Origin: Saccharicrinis carchari
GTDB taxonomy: Bacteria > Bacteroidota > Bacteroidia > Bacteroidales > Marinilabiliaceae
Length of the DNA: 64,000 nt
Reading direction: 5' to 3'
Assembly (NCBI RefSeq): GCF_900182605.1
Contig: NZ_FXTB01000009.1
Location: forward strand, 96,823 to 160,822
Position numbers and translations under genes: made by a program
Notes under the pieces: model-generated
Told to the model about the DNA's origin: nothing
The model's database searches: none
Seen by the model: the letters and a program-made list of their open reading frames with translations, nothing else
In this document: positions 27,227-36,637 of the stretch, in pieces
Layout: the number at the start of each line of letters is the position of its first letter
Position numbering within the stretch: the stretch's first letter is position 1

Positions 27227-27925
27227 ATGAATAAAAAATATAAATGGATTGGCTTTGATGCCGACGACACAATTTGGGAAAACGAAACTTTTTTTAGGGA
27301 AACGGAATATCAATTTGCAAAACTGTTATCGGAGTTTTGCGATGAGCAAACAATAATGCAAGAACTTTATAAAACCGAGTTGGACAACCTTAAAGATTAC
27401 GGATTTGGTATTAAGGGTTTTATGCTTAGTATGATAGAAACGGCCATTCGCTTAAGCAAGGGCAAGGTAGGCATTGATAAAATAAGTTGTATGATAGAGC
27501 TGGGTAAGTGCATGCTAAACAAACCGGTGAAATTTATCGACGGCAGCAAAGAAGTGATAGAAAGTTTAAGCAAAAAAGGGTATAAGCTGGTGGTGCTGAC
27601 CAAAGGAGATTTGTTAGATCAGGAGCGGAAGCTAAGCAAGGCCAATATCAAGCAATATTTTCACCACATCGAAATAATGAGCGATAAACAAGAGGCCAAC
27701 TACAATAAAATACTGGAGCATTTAAACATAGAAGCCAGGGATTTTTTGATGATAGGGAATTCTTTAAAATCGGATATTCTGCCCGTACTCAATCTGGGAG
27801 GTTCTGCTGTGCATATCCCGTTTCACACCACCTGGGTGCATGAGGAAGTGGAGAACAACAAAAAGCTGGAAAACTTTTGGGAGTTGGAACAAATGGCACA
27901 GCTCGAAGAGGTACTTGGTTTGTAA
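27227..27925 (+). CDS. HAD-superfamily hydrolase
   Basis: The 232-residue protein is a haloacid-dehalogenase-type phosphatase. Motif I is FDADDTIWEN (nucleophile Asp in DxDxT form), motif II is VVLTKGD, and motif IV is MIGNSLKSDILP. A helical cap lies between motifs I and II. It likely removes phosphate from a small metabolite; the substrate is unknown. ATG 27227 is chosen because it begins MNKKYKWIGFDADD. The frame extends back to 27161, but that stretch lies in the nifU terminator. It is a single gene. Confidence 0.85.
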   Translation: MNKKYKWIGFDADDTIWENETFFRETEYQFAKLLSEFCDEQTIMQELYKTELDNLKDYGFGIKGFMLSMIETAIRLSKGKVGIDKISCMIELGKCMLNKPVKFIDGSKEVIESLSKKGYKLVVLTKGDLLDQERKLSKANIKQYFHHIEIMSDKQEANYNKILEHLNIEARDFLMIGNSLKSDILPVLNLGGSAVHIPFHTTWVHEEVENNKKLENFWELEQMAQLEEVLGL

Positions 27926-28022
27926 GCTTACAAAACTACACTGGACATTCTCGTTTAAAACAGCTAACTTGCCTTGCGTTCAATTGCTTAAGAGTAGCTG
28001 TATATTGTAAAAATAAAACATT

Positions 28023-28412
28023 ATGAAAGCAAATAATCCAGTAGTTTGGTTCGAGATTTATGTGGATGACCTAAAAAGGGCACAGCAGTTTTATGAAAAG
28101 GTATTTAAAATTGAAATAAGCGAACTCCCCATGCCTGAAACCGAAAGTGGTGATATGAAAATGTTATTCTTCCCCATGGAAATGAACGGAGAAGGGGCAG
28201 CCGGTGCATTGGTAAAAATGGAAGGCGTGAAGGCAGGCGGGAATTCTACCCTGGTTTATTTTGGTAGCCAGGACTGTGCCATAGAGGAAAGTAGGGTGGT
28301 AGACGCTGGAGGCACGATTGTGCAATCGAAGCATTCGATCGGCGAATATGGTTTTATGGTTTTAGCTCATGATACTGAAGGGAATAAGTTTGGAATACAT
28401 TCTCAGGCATGA
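28023..28412 (+). CDS. VOC-family (glyoxalase/bleomycin-resistance-like) protein
   Basis: The 129-residue protein begins NPVVWFEIYVDDLKRAQQFYEKVF, the first beta-alpha-beta module of a vicinal-oxygen-chelate protein. The second module (STLVYFGSQDCAIEESRVVDAGG...) ends with DTEGNKFGIHS. Such proteins act as small metalloenzymes or ligand binders; the function here is undetermined. A weak 6-bp hairpin follows the gene. Confidence 0.85.
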   Translation: MKANNPVVWFEIYVDDLKRAQQFYEKVFKIEISELPMPETESGDMKMLFFPMEMNGEGAAGALVKMEGVKAGGNSTLVYFGSQDCAIEESRVVDAGGTIVQSKHSIGEYGFMVLAHDTEGNKFGIHSQA

Positions 28413-28441
28413 GGCAGTATTTTATGGGATAGTTTTGTCAA

Positions 28442-28465
28442 CTCAACCAGGAGTTGAGCCTTGTT
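28442..28465 (+). terminator. Weak hairpin between convergent VOC and metallophosphoesterase genes
   Basis: CTCAAC and GTTGAG form a 6-bp stem with a 5-base loop, followed by CCTTGTTTT. The short stem makes the call tentative. Confidence 0.35.
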
Positions 28466-28479
28466 TTGCATCAACATGA

Positions 28480-29637
28480 TCATTCAAATTCCAATGTAAA
28501 CTCCAGAATCTCCGGTCTGTTTCCCACCCTAACCGGAGGTCCCCATGTGCCAAACCCCGTGCTCACATAAAAATGACTGTCGCCTTTTTGTTTATAGCCA
28601 CGGCTCACTTCAAAAATTCGTTGGGTAATATAGCCAAAAGGCCAAAGCTGCCCATGGTGGGTGTGGCCACTAATCTGAAAATCTACACCTGCTTTCTGCG
28701 CCACATGGAGATTATAGGGTTGGTGATCCAGCATCACTATGGGTTTTTGTTTATCCAGCGATGCGATTAATTTATGAACAGTTTTGCGTGGTTTTTGTGT
28801 AAAGGCGGTTCTTTGCTTGTCTTCACGGCCTACAAGGTAAAAGCTGTTGTCAATAAGCAGGGAGGTGTCTCTTAAAACACGTATGCCGTGATTTTCGAGG
28901 TACGCAACGGCATCTTCGGCACCACCTATATACTCATGGTTTCCTGTGGAAGCATATACACCTAAAGGGGCTTTGAGTTTTAAAAGATCTTTACCCAGAT
29001 TTTGGTCGATAACGGGTTTCAGGTCTTCGTCTACTACATCTCCCGCCAGCAATATGATATCAGGATGCAAACCGTTGATGGCATTTACCAGTTTGTTCGT
29101 TTTCCGTGGTCCTATGATGGTGCCCAAATGTATATCCGAAGCAGCCACTATTTTTACCGACTTTCTATCTCCACCGGGTTTGTTTATTTTAATGTTTTGT
29201 TTAACAATTTTGGGAGTCCATGCATTGATGTGTCCTGCTATAACGGTGAGCACAACTATTGCAGTAAGGGTATAGGTGGTTATTAATTTTATCTGGGCAT
29301 AATTTCCGCTTAGTTTGTTGGGTAAAAAATGAAACAGCATATTGCTCCATCTAATTATATCTACTGCAAATAGTAGCAATACGAAATACAGCATGCCCGC
29401 AAACCAAAACGCGCCAGCCCAATGAATAAATGACGAAAAGGGCGAATACCAAATCTTCTCTAAAAAACGTGCTGCAGGATAGGATACGACCAAAAATAAC
29501 ATAAGTCCCCGAAACCACGGAATCAAATGGGGCATAGATTCCAGCCCCTGTACCCCACGTTTGTAAATGTAAAAATTAACCAGAAAATGAATGCTCAAAA
29601 CGATTGAGACAAAAAAGAAGATACGCATATATTTCAT
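28480..29637 (-). CDS. Membrane-anchored metallophosphoesterase
   Basis: The 385-residue protein has four hydrophobic N-terminal helices (to about residue 145), then a calcineurin-like phosphoesterase domain. Metal-binding motifs appear in order: AASDIHLG, LAGDVVDE, TGNHEY and SGHTHHGQLWP. The arrangement matches the YaeI/YkuE-like family. Members act on phosphodiesters or lipid-linked substrates; the substrate here is not known. It is a single gene, and the catalytic domain orientation relative to the membrane is not determined. Confidence 0.88.
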   Translation of the reverse strand: MKYMRIFFFVSIVLSIHFLVNFYIYKRGVQGLESMPHLIPWFRGLMLFLVVSYPAARFLEKIWYSPFSSFIHWAGAFWFAGMLYFVLLLFAVDIIRWSNMLFHFLPNKLSGNYAQIKLITTYTLTAIVVLTVIAGHINAWTPKIVKQNIKINKPGGDRKSVKIVAASDIHLGTIIGPRKTNKLVNAINGLHPDIILLAGDVVDEDLKPVIDQNLGKDLLKLKAPLGVYASTGNHEYIGGAEDAVAYLENHGIRVLRDTSLLIDNSFYLVGREDKQRTAFTQKPRKTVHKLIASLDKQKPIVMLDHQPYNLHVAQKAGVDFQISGHTHHGQLWPFGYITQRIFEVSRGYKQKGDSHFYVSTGFGTWGPPVRVGNRPEILEFTLEFE

Positions 29638-29770
29638 TATGGATTAGTAAGTTGTTGATGTGTAAGGTGAGCCTTACAACGATAGTTGTCGTTCCTAAAC
29701 AGCAGAGAAAAACAAATGTTTTGTGTGTTCCGTATTTTATTTCGTCGTATTTGGGCTCATTATAATGCGT

Positions 29771-31852
29771 CTATTGCTTCAGGTGCTCGTCTAACCATCT
29801 AAAAAATTCCCTATGCCAAAGTATCCCATTCTGGGGTGATAGCACCCAATGGTTTTCTTCCGGAAAAAACAGGAAGCGAGCCGGAATTCCTCTCATCTTG
29901 GCCGAGTTATACGCAGCCATTCCTTGTGTGTATGGAATTCTAAAGTCCTTTTGTCCGTGAATAACCAGTATAGGGGTGTCCCAATTGCCTACAAATTTAT
30001 GGGGTGAGTTGGCATAACTGCGCTGGGCCAATGGATTGTCTTTTTCCCAATAGGCTCCTTTCAAGTCCCAGTTTACAAAAAACATTTCTTCGGTGGTGGA
30101 ATACATTTGTTCAAAATTAAAGATGCCACAATGGGATACAAAAGCTTTAAAGCGCTTGTTGTGGTTTCCGGCCAGCCAGTACACGGAAAAGCCGCCGTAA
30201 CTTGCGCCTATAGCACCCAATTTATCTTCGTCAACAAAAGGTTCTTTGGCCAGGGCATCTATGGCGCTCAAATAGTCTTTCATGTTTTGTCCACCGTAAT
30301 CGCCGCTGATTTGCTCGTTCCATTCCTGGCCAAAACCGGGCAATCCCCTGCGGTTAGGGGCAACTACGATGTAACCGTTGGCCGCCATCAGCTGAAAATT
30401 CCAGCGCAGGCTCCAAAATTGGCTTACCGTGCTTTGTGGTCCACCCTGACAATACAAAAGGGTAGGGTATTTTTTATTCGGGTCGAAGTTGGGTGGATAA
30501 ATCACCCAGGTTTGCATTTGTTTATTGTCGGTAGTAGCAATCCAGCGGCTCTCTACCTTACCCAATTTTAATTGTGCCAATATATCTTTGTTGGCAAACG
30601 AAAGTTCTTTGTCCTGACCTGTTTCAATGTCCACCGCAAAAATTTCAGCAGGATGGTTCATGGTGGTCTTGGTGGCTATAAGTTGCTCTCCGGCGGGATA
30701 AACAGACCTATAGTTTTGCTGGCCGGTGCTTATCTGATTAATAGTTCCGGAGGCAATACTCACATTATAAATTTGTTCTGGTCCCTGGTGGTTGCTGGTA
30801 AACCATATTTTATCGTTTTGAGTGCTCCAGGCCAATGCGCCCACATTTTGATCGAAACCGATAGATAGGTCTTTTTTTTCTCCGCTTGCTAAATCCATCA
30901 AAAACAGTCTGTTTTTGTCCGCTTCGTAGCCATCACGGGCCATGCTTTCCCAGGCCATGTATTTGCCATCAGACGAAAATAAAGGATTAATATCATATCC
31001 GGGCATACCCTCTGTTAAGTTTCTGGTGGTTTGGTCTGCTATGTTGTACAAATAAATATCGGAGTTGGTGGAAAAAGCGTAATCCTTGCCTGAGAGTTTT
31101 TTACACGTATAGGCAATATTTTTGGAGTCGGCAGTCCAATTTATTTGTTCCATCCCACCAAAAGGAGCCATGGGCGAATCAAATTTTTCGCCTTCCATTA
31201 TATCGGTATAATTATCCCTGATTAAGTTAGTATTCGTTTCTGCAACAAAAATATGGCTGTAGTAGCCGTCGGCCCAGCTGTCCCAATGCCGATACATCAG
31301 GTCATCTTCTATACGGGCGTTGGCATGTGGCAAGTCGGGGTATAAATCATGGATATCGTCATCCAGTTTAACTTTTGCTACAAATGCCAATTGTTGCATA
31401 TTGGGCGAATAGGCATAGCCCTTGATGCCACCTTCAATAGCTGTAATTTGTTTTTTACCTGATCCATCTGTGTTCATTGTCCACAGTTGGGTCGATCCGG
31501 ATTCTGCCGATAAAAAGGTGATTTTATTGCCATCGGGCGACCAATTCACACTTGTTTCGTTGAGTTTTGATGAGGTTATTTGATGCCTTTCTGCCGTCTC
31601 TATATCTATGGTGTAAATATCTGAGTAGGATTTATCCGCTTTAATATCGGTGTACGAAATGGTGTAAAGCACCGTTTTTTGGTTCGGTGATACGGATACG
31701 TTGCCTACCCTTCCAAGTTGCCAAATAATTTCAGGACTTAGTCTGTTATCCTGGAGTGTTATGTTTTTGTTGCTGAAGCCTTGTTCTGTATTTGTACTTA
31801 ACGAGCACGAAACCAGCAGGAGCATAAATAAGGACACGTGATATAATTTCAT
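29771..31852 (-). CDS. S9-family prolyl oligopeptidase / acylaminoacyl-peptidase, predicted lipoprotein
   Basis: The 693-residue protein begins with a lipoprotein signal (MKLYHVSLFMLLLVSCS, Cys near residue 16). A seven-bladed WD40-like propeller follows (repeated blocks such as VNWSPDGNKITFLS and PLFSSDGKYMAWES), then an alpha/beta-hydrolase domain. The catalytic set is Ser in GASYGG, Asp in GQKDFRIPY and His in EENHWVL. It should trim peptides in the periplasm or at the outer membrane, a common role in protein-fermenting Bacteroidota. It is a single gene, divergent from nrdJ by about 370 bases. Confidence 0.92.
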   Translation of the reverse strand: MKLYHVSLFMLLLVSCSLSTNTEQGFSNKNITLQDNRLSPEIIWQLGRVGNVSVSPNQKTVLYTISYTDIKADKSYSDIYTIDIETAERHQITSSKLNETSVNWSPDGNKITFLSAESGSTQLWTMNTDGSGKKQITAIEGGIKGYAYSPNMQQLAFVAKVKLDDDIHDLYPDLPHANARIEDDLMYRHWDSWADGYYSHIFVAETNTNLIRDNYTDIMEGEKFDSPMAPFGGMEQINWTADSKNIAYTCKKLSGKDYAFSTNSDIYLYNIADQTTRNLTEGMPGYDINPLFSSDGKYMAWESMARDGYEADKNRLFLMDLASGEKKDLSIGFDQNVGALAWSTQNDKIWFTSNHQGPEQIYNVSIASGTINQISTGQQNYRSVYPAGEQLIATKTTMNHPAEIFAVDIETGQDKELSFANKDILAQLKLGKVESRWIATTDNKQMQTWVIYPPNFDPNKKYPTLLYCQGGPQSTVSQFWSLRWNFQLMAANGYIVVAPNRRGLPGFGQEWNEQISGDYGGQNMKDYLSAIDALAKEPFVDEDKLGAIGASYGGFSVYWLAGNHNKRFKAFVSHCGIFNFEQMYSTTEEMFFVNWDLKGAYWEKDNPLAQRSYANSPHKFVGNWDTPILVIHGQKDFRIPYTQGMAAYNSAKMRGIPARFLFFPEENHWVLSPQNGILWHREFFRWLDEHLKQ

Positions 31853-32104
31853 GGGATGTGTTATTTGTTAAAACTAAAGACGGCAATTTATAATCCGTTT
31901 TGCACAGTTGCAAATTTTATTACTTATAAGCCAGGGTATATCTTGTTTCTAAATTTTCCAAGAAGTAAATGATTTATTATTGCTATTGTTGATAAAAAAT
32001 TCTTTTCGGATAACTTTTAGTGTTTTGAAAAATGCTAAAATGCTAAAAATCAGACTTTGGTGCTTTTAAAATGGATAACTTTGTTAATTGTTAAAAACTA
32101 TTTC

Positions 32105-32138
32105 TTGACTTAATTGTAAAGCTTACCTATCTTTACAA
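32105..32138 (+). promoter_or_regulatory. nrdJ promoter with overlapping inverted repeat
   Basis: TTG at 32105-32107, a 20-base spacer and TATCTTTA at 32128-32135 fit the Bacteroidota promoter pattern. An inverted repeat TTGTAAAG (32114-32121) / CTTTACAA (32131-32138) straddles the -7 element, so a dimer bound there would block initiation. The predicted leader is about 80 bases. No B12-riboswitch features are seen. Confidence 0.6.
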
Positions 32139-32220
32139 AACAAAATTGAAGTGTTTGAGGCATTAATTATTTGGTGCTACTCCAAACCGAATCTATTTAC
32201 CTTAATTAATTAAAAACATC

Positions 32221-34782
32221 ATGGAAGTCACGCAAATTGACCAAAAAGCGGAGAAATCAAAAAAGACCTACACCAACGACGAGGCTTACGAGTCGGCCTT
32301 GGCCTATTTTAAGGGTGACGAACTTGCAGCGCGGGTTTGGGTTAATAAATATGCACTAAAAGATTCGGAGGGGGTTATTTATGAGCTGAACCCCGATGAG
32401 ATGCACCGTCGTCTGGCCCGAGAGGTTGCCCGTGTTGAAAAAAAATATCCCAACCCGATGAGCGAGGACGAACTGTATGCGCTTTTTAAGGATTTTAAAT
32501 ACATCGTACCCCAGGGAGGTCCCATGGCTGGCATCGGCAATCCATTTCAAATCGCCTCTTTGTCTAACTGTTTTGTAATAGGTAATGAGGGCAATTCTGA
32601 CTCATATGGTGGCATAATGAAGATAGACCAGGAGCAGGTGCAGTTGATGAAACGACGCGGAGGTGTAGGCCACGACTTGTCCCACATAAGGCCCAAAGGC
32701 TCCCCTGTTAAAAACTCCGCACTAACTTCTACCGGCATTGTACCTTTTATGGAGCGTTATTCCAACTCTACACGCGAGGTAGCCCAGGATGGACGCAGAG
32801 GTGCTTTAATGTTAAGTGTTTCCATTCAACACCCCGATTCAGAATCGTTTATTGATGCCAAGTTGCAACAGGGCAAAATTACAGGCGCCAATGTTTCTGT
32901 TAAAATAGACGATGATTTTATGCGATCAATTGTGGATGGCAAACCATACAAACAGCAATATCCTATTAATTCCAATAATCCCTCGCATGTTAAGCAGATA
33001 GATGCTTCGGGGCTTTGGGGAAAGATAGTGCACAATGCATGGAAATCCGCTGAACCCGGGATACTTTTTTGGGATACCATTATACGCGAATCGGTACCCG
33101 ATTCGTATGCCGACCAGGGCTATCGTACGGTTTCGACTAACCCTTGTGGCGAAATTCCTTTGTGCCCTTACGATAGCTGCCGACTGATTGCCATTAACTT
33201 ATATTCGTACGTTGAGAATCCATTTACACCCGAGGCGAAGTTTAATTTCGACCTGTTTAAAAAGCATGTGGCGTATGCACAGCGTATAATGGACGATATC
33301 ATTGACTTGGAGCTGGAGCAGATTGACGGTATCTTAAATAAAATTAAGGAAGATCCCGAAGCAGACGAAGTAAAAAGAGTTGAACGCAACCTTTGGACCA
33401 ATATTCGTAATAAAGCAGTTGAAGGACGCAGAACAGGTGTAGGTATTACCGCCGAAGGTGATATGTTGGCCGCTTTAAATATACGTTACGGAACCGCTAA
33501 CGCCACCGATTTTTCTATCGAGGTACACAAAGCGCTTGCATTGTCGGCATACCGTTCATCGGTTGATTTAGCCCGAGACAGGGGACCCTTCCCGATTTAT
33601 GATTATAACAAAGAAGCAAAAAATCCTTTTATCAAGCGCTTGTTTAAGTCCGATCCTAAACTAGCTGAGGACATGAAAGCCTTTGGACGTAGAAATATAG
33701 CCTTGCTCACCATTGCGCCTACGGGAACCACCAGCTTGATGACCCAAACATCCTCCGGTATCGAACCGGTTTTTATGCCCGTGTACCGCCGCCGTCGTAA
33801 AGTAAACCCCAACGATCCTGAAATCCGAGTGGATTTTGTAGATGAGGTGGGCGACAGTTGGGAGGAGTATACTGTTTTTCATCATAAGTTTGTTACCTGG
33901 ATGGAGGCCAATGGGCATCCTACTACAAAAAATTACAGTAAACAAGAACTTGACCAGCTTATAGAGGCATCGCCCTACTACAAAGCCACATCAAACGATG
34001 TAGATTGGCTTAACAAAGTACGAATGCAGGGGGGTGTGCAAAAATGGGTGGATCATTCCATCAGTGTGACCATAAACCTGCCTGCTGATGCCACTGAGGA
34101 GCTGGTTGCCGAACTGTATGTTGAGGCATGGAAAAGTGGTTGTAAAGGCGTAACTGTTTACCGGGATGGATCACGTGCCGGAGTTTTGATATCCGACGAT
34201 AAGAAGAAGGAAGAGGAGCAGGAAAAGGCTACATTTTCGAAAAAGCGTCCCGAAGTACTGGAAGCGGATGTAGTACGTTTTCAGAACAACAAAGAAAAAT
34301 GGATAGCCTTTGTGGGACTAATGGACGGGCGTCCTTACGAAATTTTTACCGGTTTGGCCGACGATGAAGACGGCATTCTTTTGCCCAAGTCGGTGCAAAA
34401 AGGACTCATTATTAAAAATCGCGACGATAAGGGCAACTCGCGTTACGATTTTTGCTTCGAGAATAAGCGGGGGTATAAAACCACCATCGAGGGTCTGAGT
34501 CATAAGTTTGATAAAGAATATTGGAACTATGCCAAACTCATTTCAGGTGTACTCCGTCACGGTATGGAGATTGGCGATGCCGTTCACCTGGTGGCCGGTC
34601 TGCAGCTCGACAGCGAATCTATTAATACATGGAAAAATGGCGTTGAAAGGGCACTTAAAAAGTACATTCCTAATGGCACCAAAGCCAACCGGGGTCGCTG
34701 CGAATCGTGTAATTCCGAAAATCTTACCTACCAGGAGGGCTGCTTAATCTGCACGGATTGTGGCTCTTCAAAATGCGGTTAA
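32221..34782 (+). CDS. nrdJ: Adenosylcobalamin-dependent (class II) ribonucleotide reductase
   Basis: The 853-residue protein makes deoxyribonucleotides using B12 as radical source, so it works with or without oxygen. It has the catalytic barrel with VSTNPCGEIPLCPYDSC, the substrate-phosphate-binding loop TIAPTGTTSLM, SSGIEPVFMPVYRRRRKV, and KGVTVYRDGSR, all characteristic of NrdJ. The C-terminal tail holds a zinc-ribbon-like set of cysteines (GRCESCNSEN...CLICTDCGSSKCG) that probably shuttles reducing equivalents. It is a single gene with its own promoter and a terminator at 34813. No nrdA/B or nrdD is seen in the window. Confidence 0.95.
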   Translation: MEVTQIDQKAEKSKKTYTNDEAYESALAYFKGDELAARVWVNKYALKDSEGVIYELNPDEMHRRLAREVARVEKKYPNPMSEDELYALFKDFKYIVPQGGPMAGIGNPFQIASLSNCFVIGNEGNSDSYGGIMKIDQEQVQLMKRRGGVGHDLSHIRPKGSPVKNSALTSTGIVPFMERYSNSTREVAQDGRRGALMLSVSIQHPDSESFIDAKLQQGKITGANVSVKIDDDFMRSIVDGKPYKQQYPINSNNPSHVKQIDASGLWGKIVHNAWKSAEPGILFWDTIIRESVPDSYADQGYRTVSTNPCGEIPLCPYDSCRLIAINLYSYVENPFTPEAKFNFDLFKKHVAYAQRIMDDIIDLELEQIDGILNKIKEDPEADEVKRVERNLWTNIRNKAVEGRRTGVGITAEGDMLAALNIRYGTANATDFSIEVHKALALSAYRSSVDLARDRGPFPIYDYNKEAKNPFIKRLFKSDPKLAEDMKAFGRRNIALLTIAPTGTTSLMTQTSSGIEPVFMPVYRRRRKVNPNDPEIRVDFVDEVGDSWEEYTVFHHKFVTWMEANGHPTTKNYSKQELDQLIEASPYYKATSNDVDWLNKVRMQGGVQKWVDHSISVTINLPADATEELVAELYVEAWKSGCKGVTVYRDGSRAGVLISDDKKKEEEQEKATFSKKRPEVLEADVVRFQNNKEKWIAFVGLMDGRPYEIFTGLADDEDGILLPKSVQKGLIIKNRDDKGNSRYDFCFENKRGYKTTIEGLSHKFDKEYWNYAKLISGVLRHGMEIGDAVHLVAGLQLDSESINTWKNGVERALKKYIPNGTKANRGRCESCNSENLTYQEGCLICTDCGSSKCG

Positions 34783-34812
34783 ACATCTGCCAAAGTATAA
34801 CTGTTTTTTTAT

Positions 34813-34847
34813 AAAGCGAGATGGTCATTCGACTATCTCGCTTTTTA
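34813..34847 (+). terminator. Terminator of nrdJ
   Basis: An AAAGCGAGAT arm and an ATCTCGCTTT arm form a near-perfect stem around a short loop (a G/C mismatch lies near the loop), followed by TTTTT. Confidence 0.8.
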
Positions 34848-34927
34848 ATTTTCTTTTGAGTAATTTTGTGCTTAAAACAATTGTAAAGGACTTTGGTTAT
34901 CCTATTGGCATAACAAATAAATACAGT

Positions 34928-35686
34928 ATGAACCTAACAAAATTGACCCTAACTATTCTATTGCCTATCCTTTACTTAGGATGCGCACAACCATACAAGG
35001 CAAAGAACTATGAGGTGAATAACATCAGTATTGATGATAACATCACGGCCGATAGTGCCATGCAATCCCACATAAAACCTTACCGTAAGGAAATAGATGC
35101 AAAAATGGACAAGGCAATTGGCAAAAGCGAAAAGCAAATGCTGGTTTACAAACCCGAAAGCCCGCTCTCTAATTTTATATCGGATATTATCCAAAACAGG
35201 GTAGATCAATACTTACGCGATACCCATGCCGACACCTTACAATTGCTGACCCTGATGAATATTAAAGGGATACGTTCGCCCATACCCCAAGGGGAGGTTA
35301 CCGTGCGTAATATATTTGAGTTGATGCCTTTTGAAAATGAAATAGTGGTTTTAACACTTCCCGGCGACAGTATACTCTCGCTGTTCAGCTTTTTGGGCCG
35401 TACAAAAGGTGATGGCATAGCGGGTGCCACGGTTAAATTCCAAGACAGCACCGTAGTGGAGGTGTTTATTAACAACAAAGCGCTGGACGTTTCAAAAAAA
35501 TACATGCTGGCTACTTCTGATTATCTGGCCGATGGTGGCGACCATTATCAAATGATAACCCGGCCTTTGCATAGAGAAAATACCAATTTAAAATTACGTG
35601 AGGTTATAATGCATAGTATCCAGGAAAAAAACCGAGCCGGTGAGGTGTTGAAAGCAGCTACAGACGGACGCATTGTTTTTAATTAA
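34928..35686 (+). CDS. 5'-nucleotidase C-terminal-domain lipoprotein
   Basis: The 252-residue protein starts with a lipoprotein signal (MNLTKLTLTILLPILYLGC). It then contains only the 5'-nucleotidase C-terminal (substrate-specificity) domain: ISDIIQNRVDQY, GIRSPIPQGEVTVRNIFELMPFENEI and TSDYLADGGDHY. This is the half of UshA-type enzymes that binds the nucleoside. The catalytic metallophosphoesterase half is encoded by the next gene, 10 bases downstream. Together they could reconstitute a periplasmic nucleotidase. The ATG at 34928 is chosen because it begins the lipoprotein signal, although the frame opens at 34760 inside nrdJ. A possible -7 box TAATTTTG lies at 34861-34868. Confidence 0.88.
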   Translation: MNLTKLTLTILLPILYLGCAQPYKAKNYEVNNISIDDNITADSAMQSHIKPYRKEIDAKMDKAIGKSEKQMLVYKPESPLSNFISDIIQNRVDQYLRDTHADTLQLLTLMNIKGIRSPIPQGEVTVRNIFELMPFENEIVVLTLPGDSILSLFSFLGRTKGDGIAGATVKFQDSTVVEVFINNKALDVSKKYMLATSDYLADGGDHYQMITRPLHRENTNLKLREVIMHSIQEKNRAGEVLKAATDGRIVFN

Positions 35687-35696
35687 ATTGGGAGAT

Positions 35697-36608
35697 ATGA
35701 ACAAGGATAGAAGAAGATTTTTAAAAACCATGGCTTTAAGCTCGGTCGCCGGTTTACTGGGCTTACCCGCCTGTCGGGTGGGAAATGAAAAGCAGGCTGT
35801 GCTTACTGTGTTGCATACCAACGATTTGCATAGTCACATTGATCCCTTCCCTGATAATAAAGGTAAATATGCCGGAAAAGGAGGTTTTGCACGTAGGTTT
35901 GCACTAATCAAACAAGTGCGCCGAGCAAACCCTAACGTTCTTTTGTTAGATTCGGGGGATATCTTTCAGGGTACGCCCTACTTTAATTTTTATGGGGGCG
36001 AGCTGGAAATTAAGCTGATGAGCGACATGCAATACGATGCCTCTACCCTTGGAAATCACGAGTTTGACAATGGTAGCGCTCATCTGGCCGAACAAATTAA
36101 AAAAGCAAAATTCCCGTTTATCAACAGCAACTACAATTTTAAAAATTCACCCTTGAATGGGTTGATCAGTCCGTATAAGATATTTAAAAAAGGCCCCTTA
36201 AAAATAGGGGTAATAGGTTTGGGTATTGAGCTGGATGGTCTGGTTACCCCACAAAATTTTCTGGGAACGGAGTATTTAGATGCGATAAGCACGGGAGATA
36301 AAACAGCCGAGCTACTTAAAAAGGCCGAAAAATGTCACTTAATCATTGCTTTATCGCATTTGGGCTACCGGTACAAAAATGACAAAATAAGCGATGTTGT
36401 TGTTGCAAAAAACACAAAGTATATAGATGTTATTTTGGGAGGACACACCCATACCTTTATGGATGAGCCGGTGATTATTGCCAACAAAAAAAATAAAGAA
36501 GTAATCATTAACCAAACCGGTTGGGGGGGAATTAACCTGGGGCGTATGGATTTTGTTTTTGACCAACAAAAGCAAGATGCTAAACTGCTTTCACATGCCC
36601 TTTTGTAA
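35697..36608 (+). CDS. 5'-nucleotidase catalytic-domain metallophosphoesterase with Tat-like signal
   Basis: The 303-residue protein begins MNKDRRRFLKTMALSS, a twin-arginine-type signal followed by a hydrophobic stretch (SVAGLLGLPAC). It holds the N-terminal catalytic half of a 5'-nucleotidase with metal motifs HTNDLHSHIDP, LDSGDIFQGTPY, LGNHEFDNG and LGGHTHTF. It likely hydrolyses phosphate from nucleotides in the periplasm. It lacks the C-terminal specificity domain, which sits in the upstream gene. The ATG at 35697 starts the signal; the frame opens at 35673. An unknown gene follows 29 bases later. Confidence 0.9.
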   Translation: MNKDRRRFLKTMALSSVAGLLGLPACRVGNEKQAVLTVLHTNDLHSHIDPFPDNKGKYAGKGGFARRFALIKQVRRANPNVLLLDSGDIFQGTPYFNFYGGELEIKLMSDMQYDASTLGNHEFDNGSAHLAEQIKKAKFPFINSNYNFKNSPLNGLISPYKIFKKGPLKIGVIGLGIELDGLVTPQNFLGTEYLDAISTGDKTAELLKKAEKCHLIIALSHLGYRYKNDKISDVVVAKNTKYIDVILGGHTHTFMDEPVIIANKKNKEVIINQTGWGGINLGRMDFVFDQQKQDAKLLSHALL

Positions 36609-36637
36609 GCCCTTAAACGATACAAAAACAGCTATTT

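Noticed and set aside
27919..27934. 16-bp palindrome TTTGTAAGCTTACAAA at the end of the HAD gene
   Set aside because: It spans the stop codon, lacks a T-run and is far from any start codon, so neither terminator nor operator is well supported.
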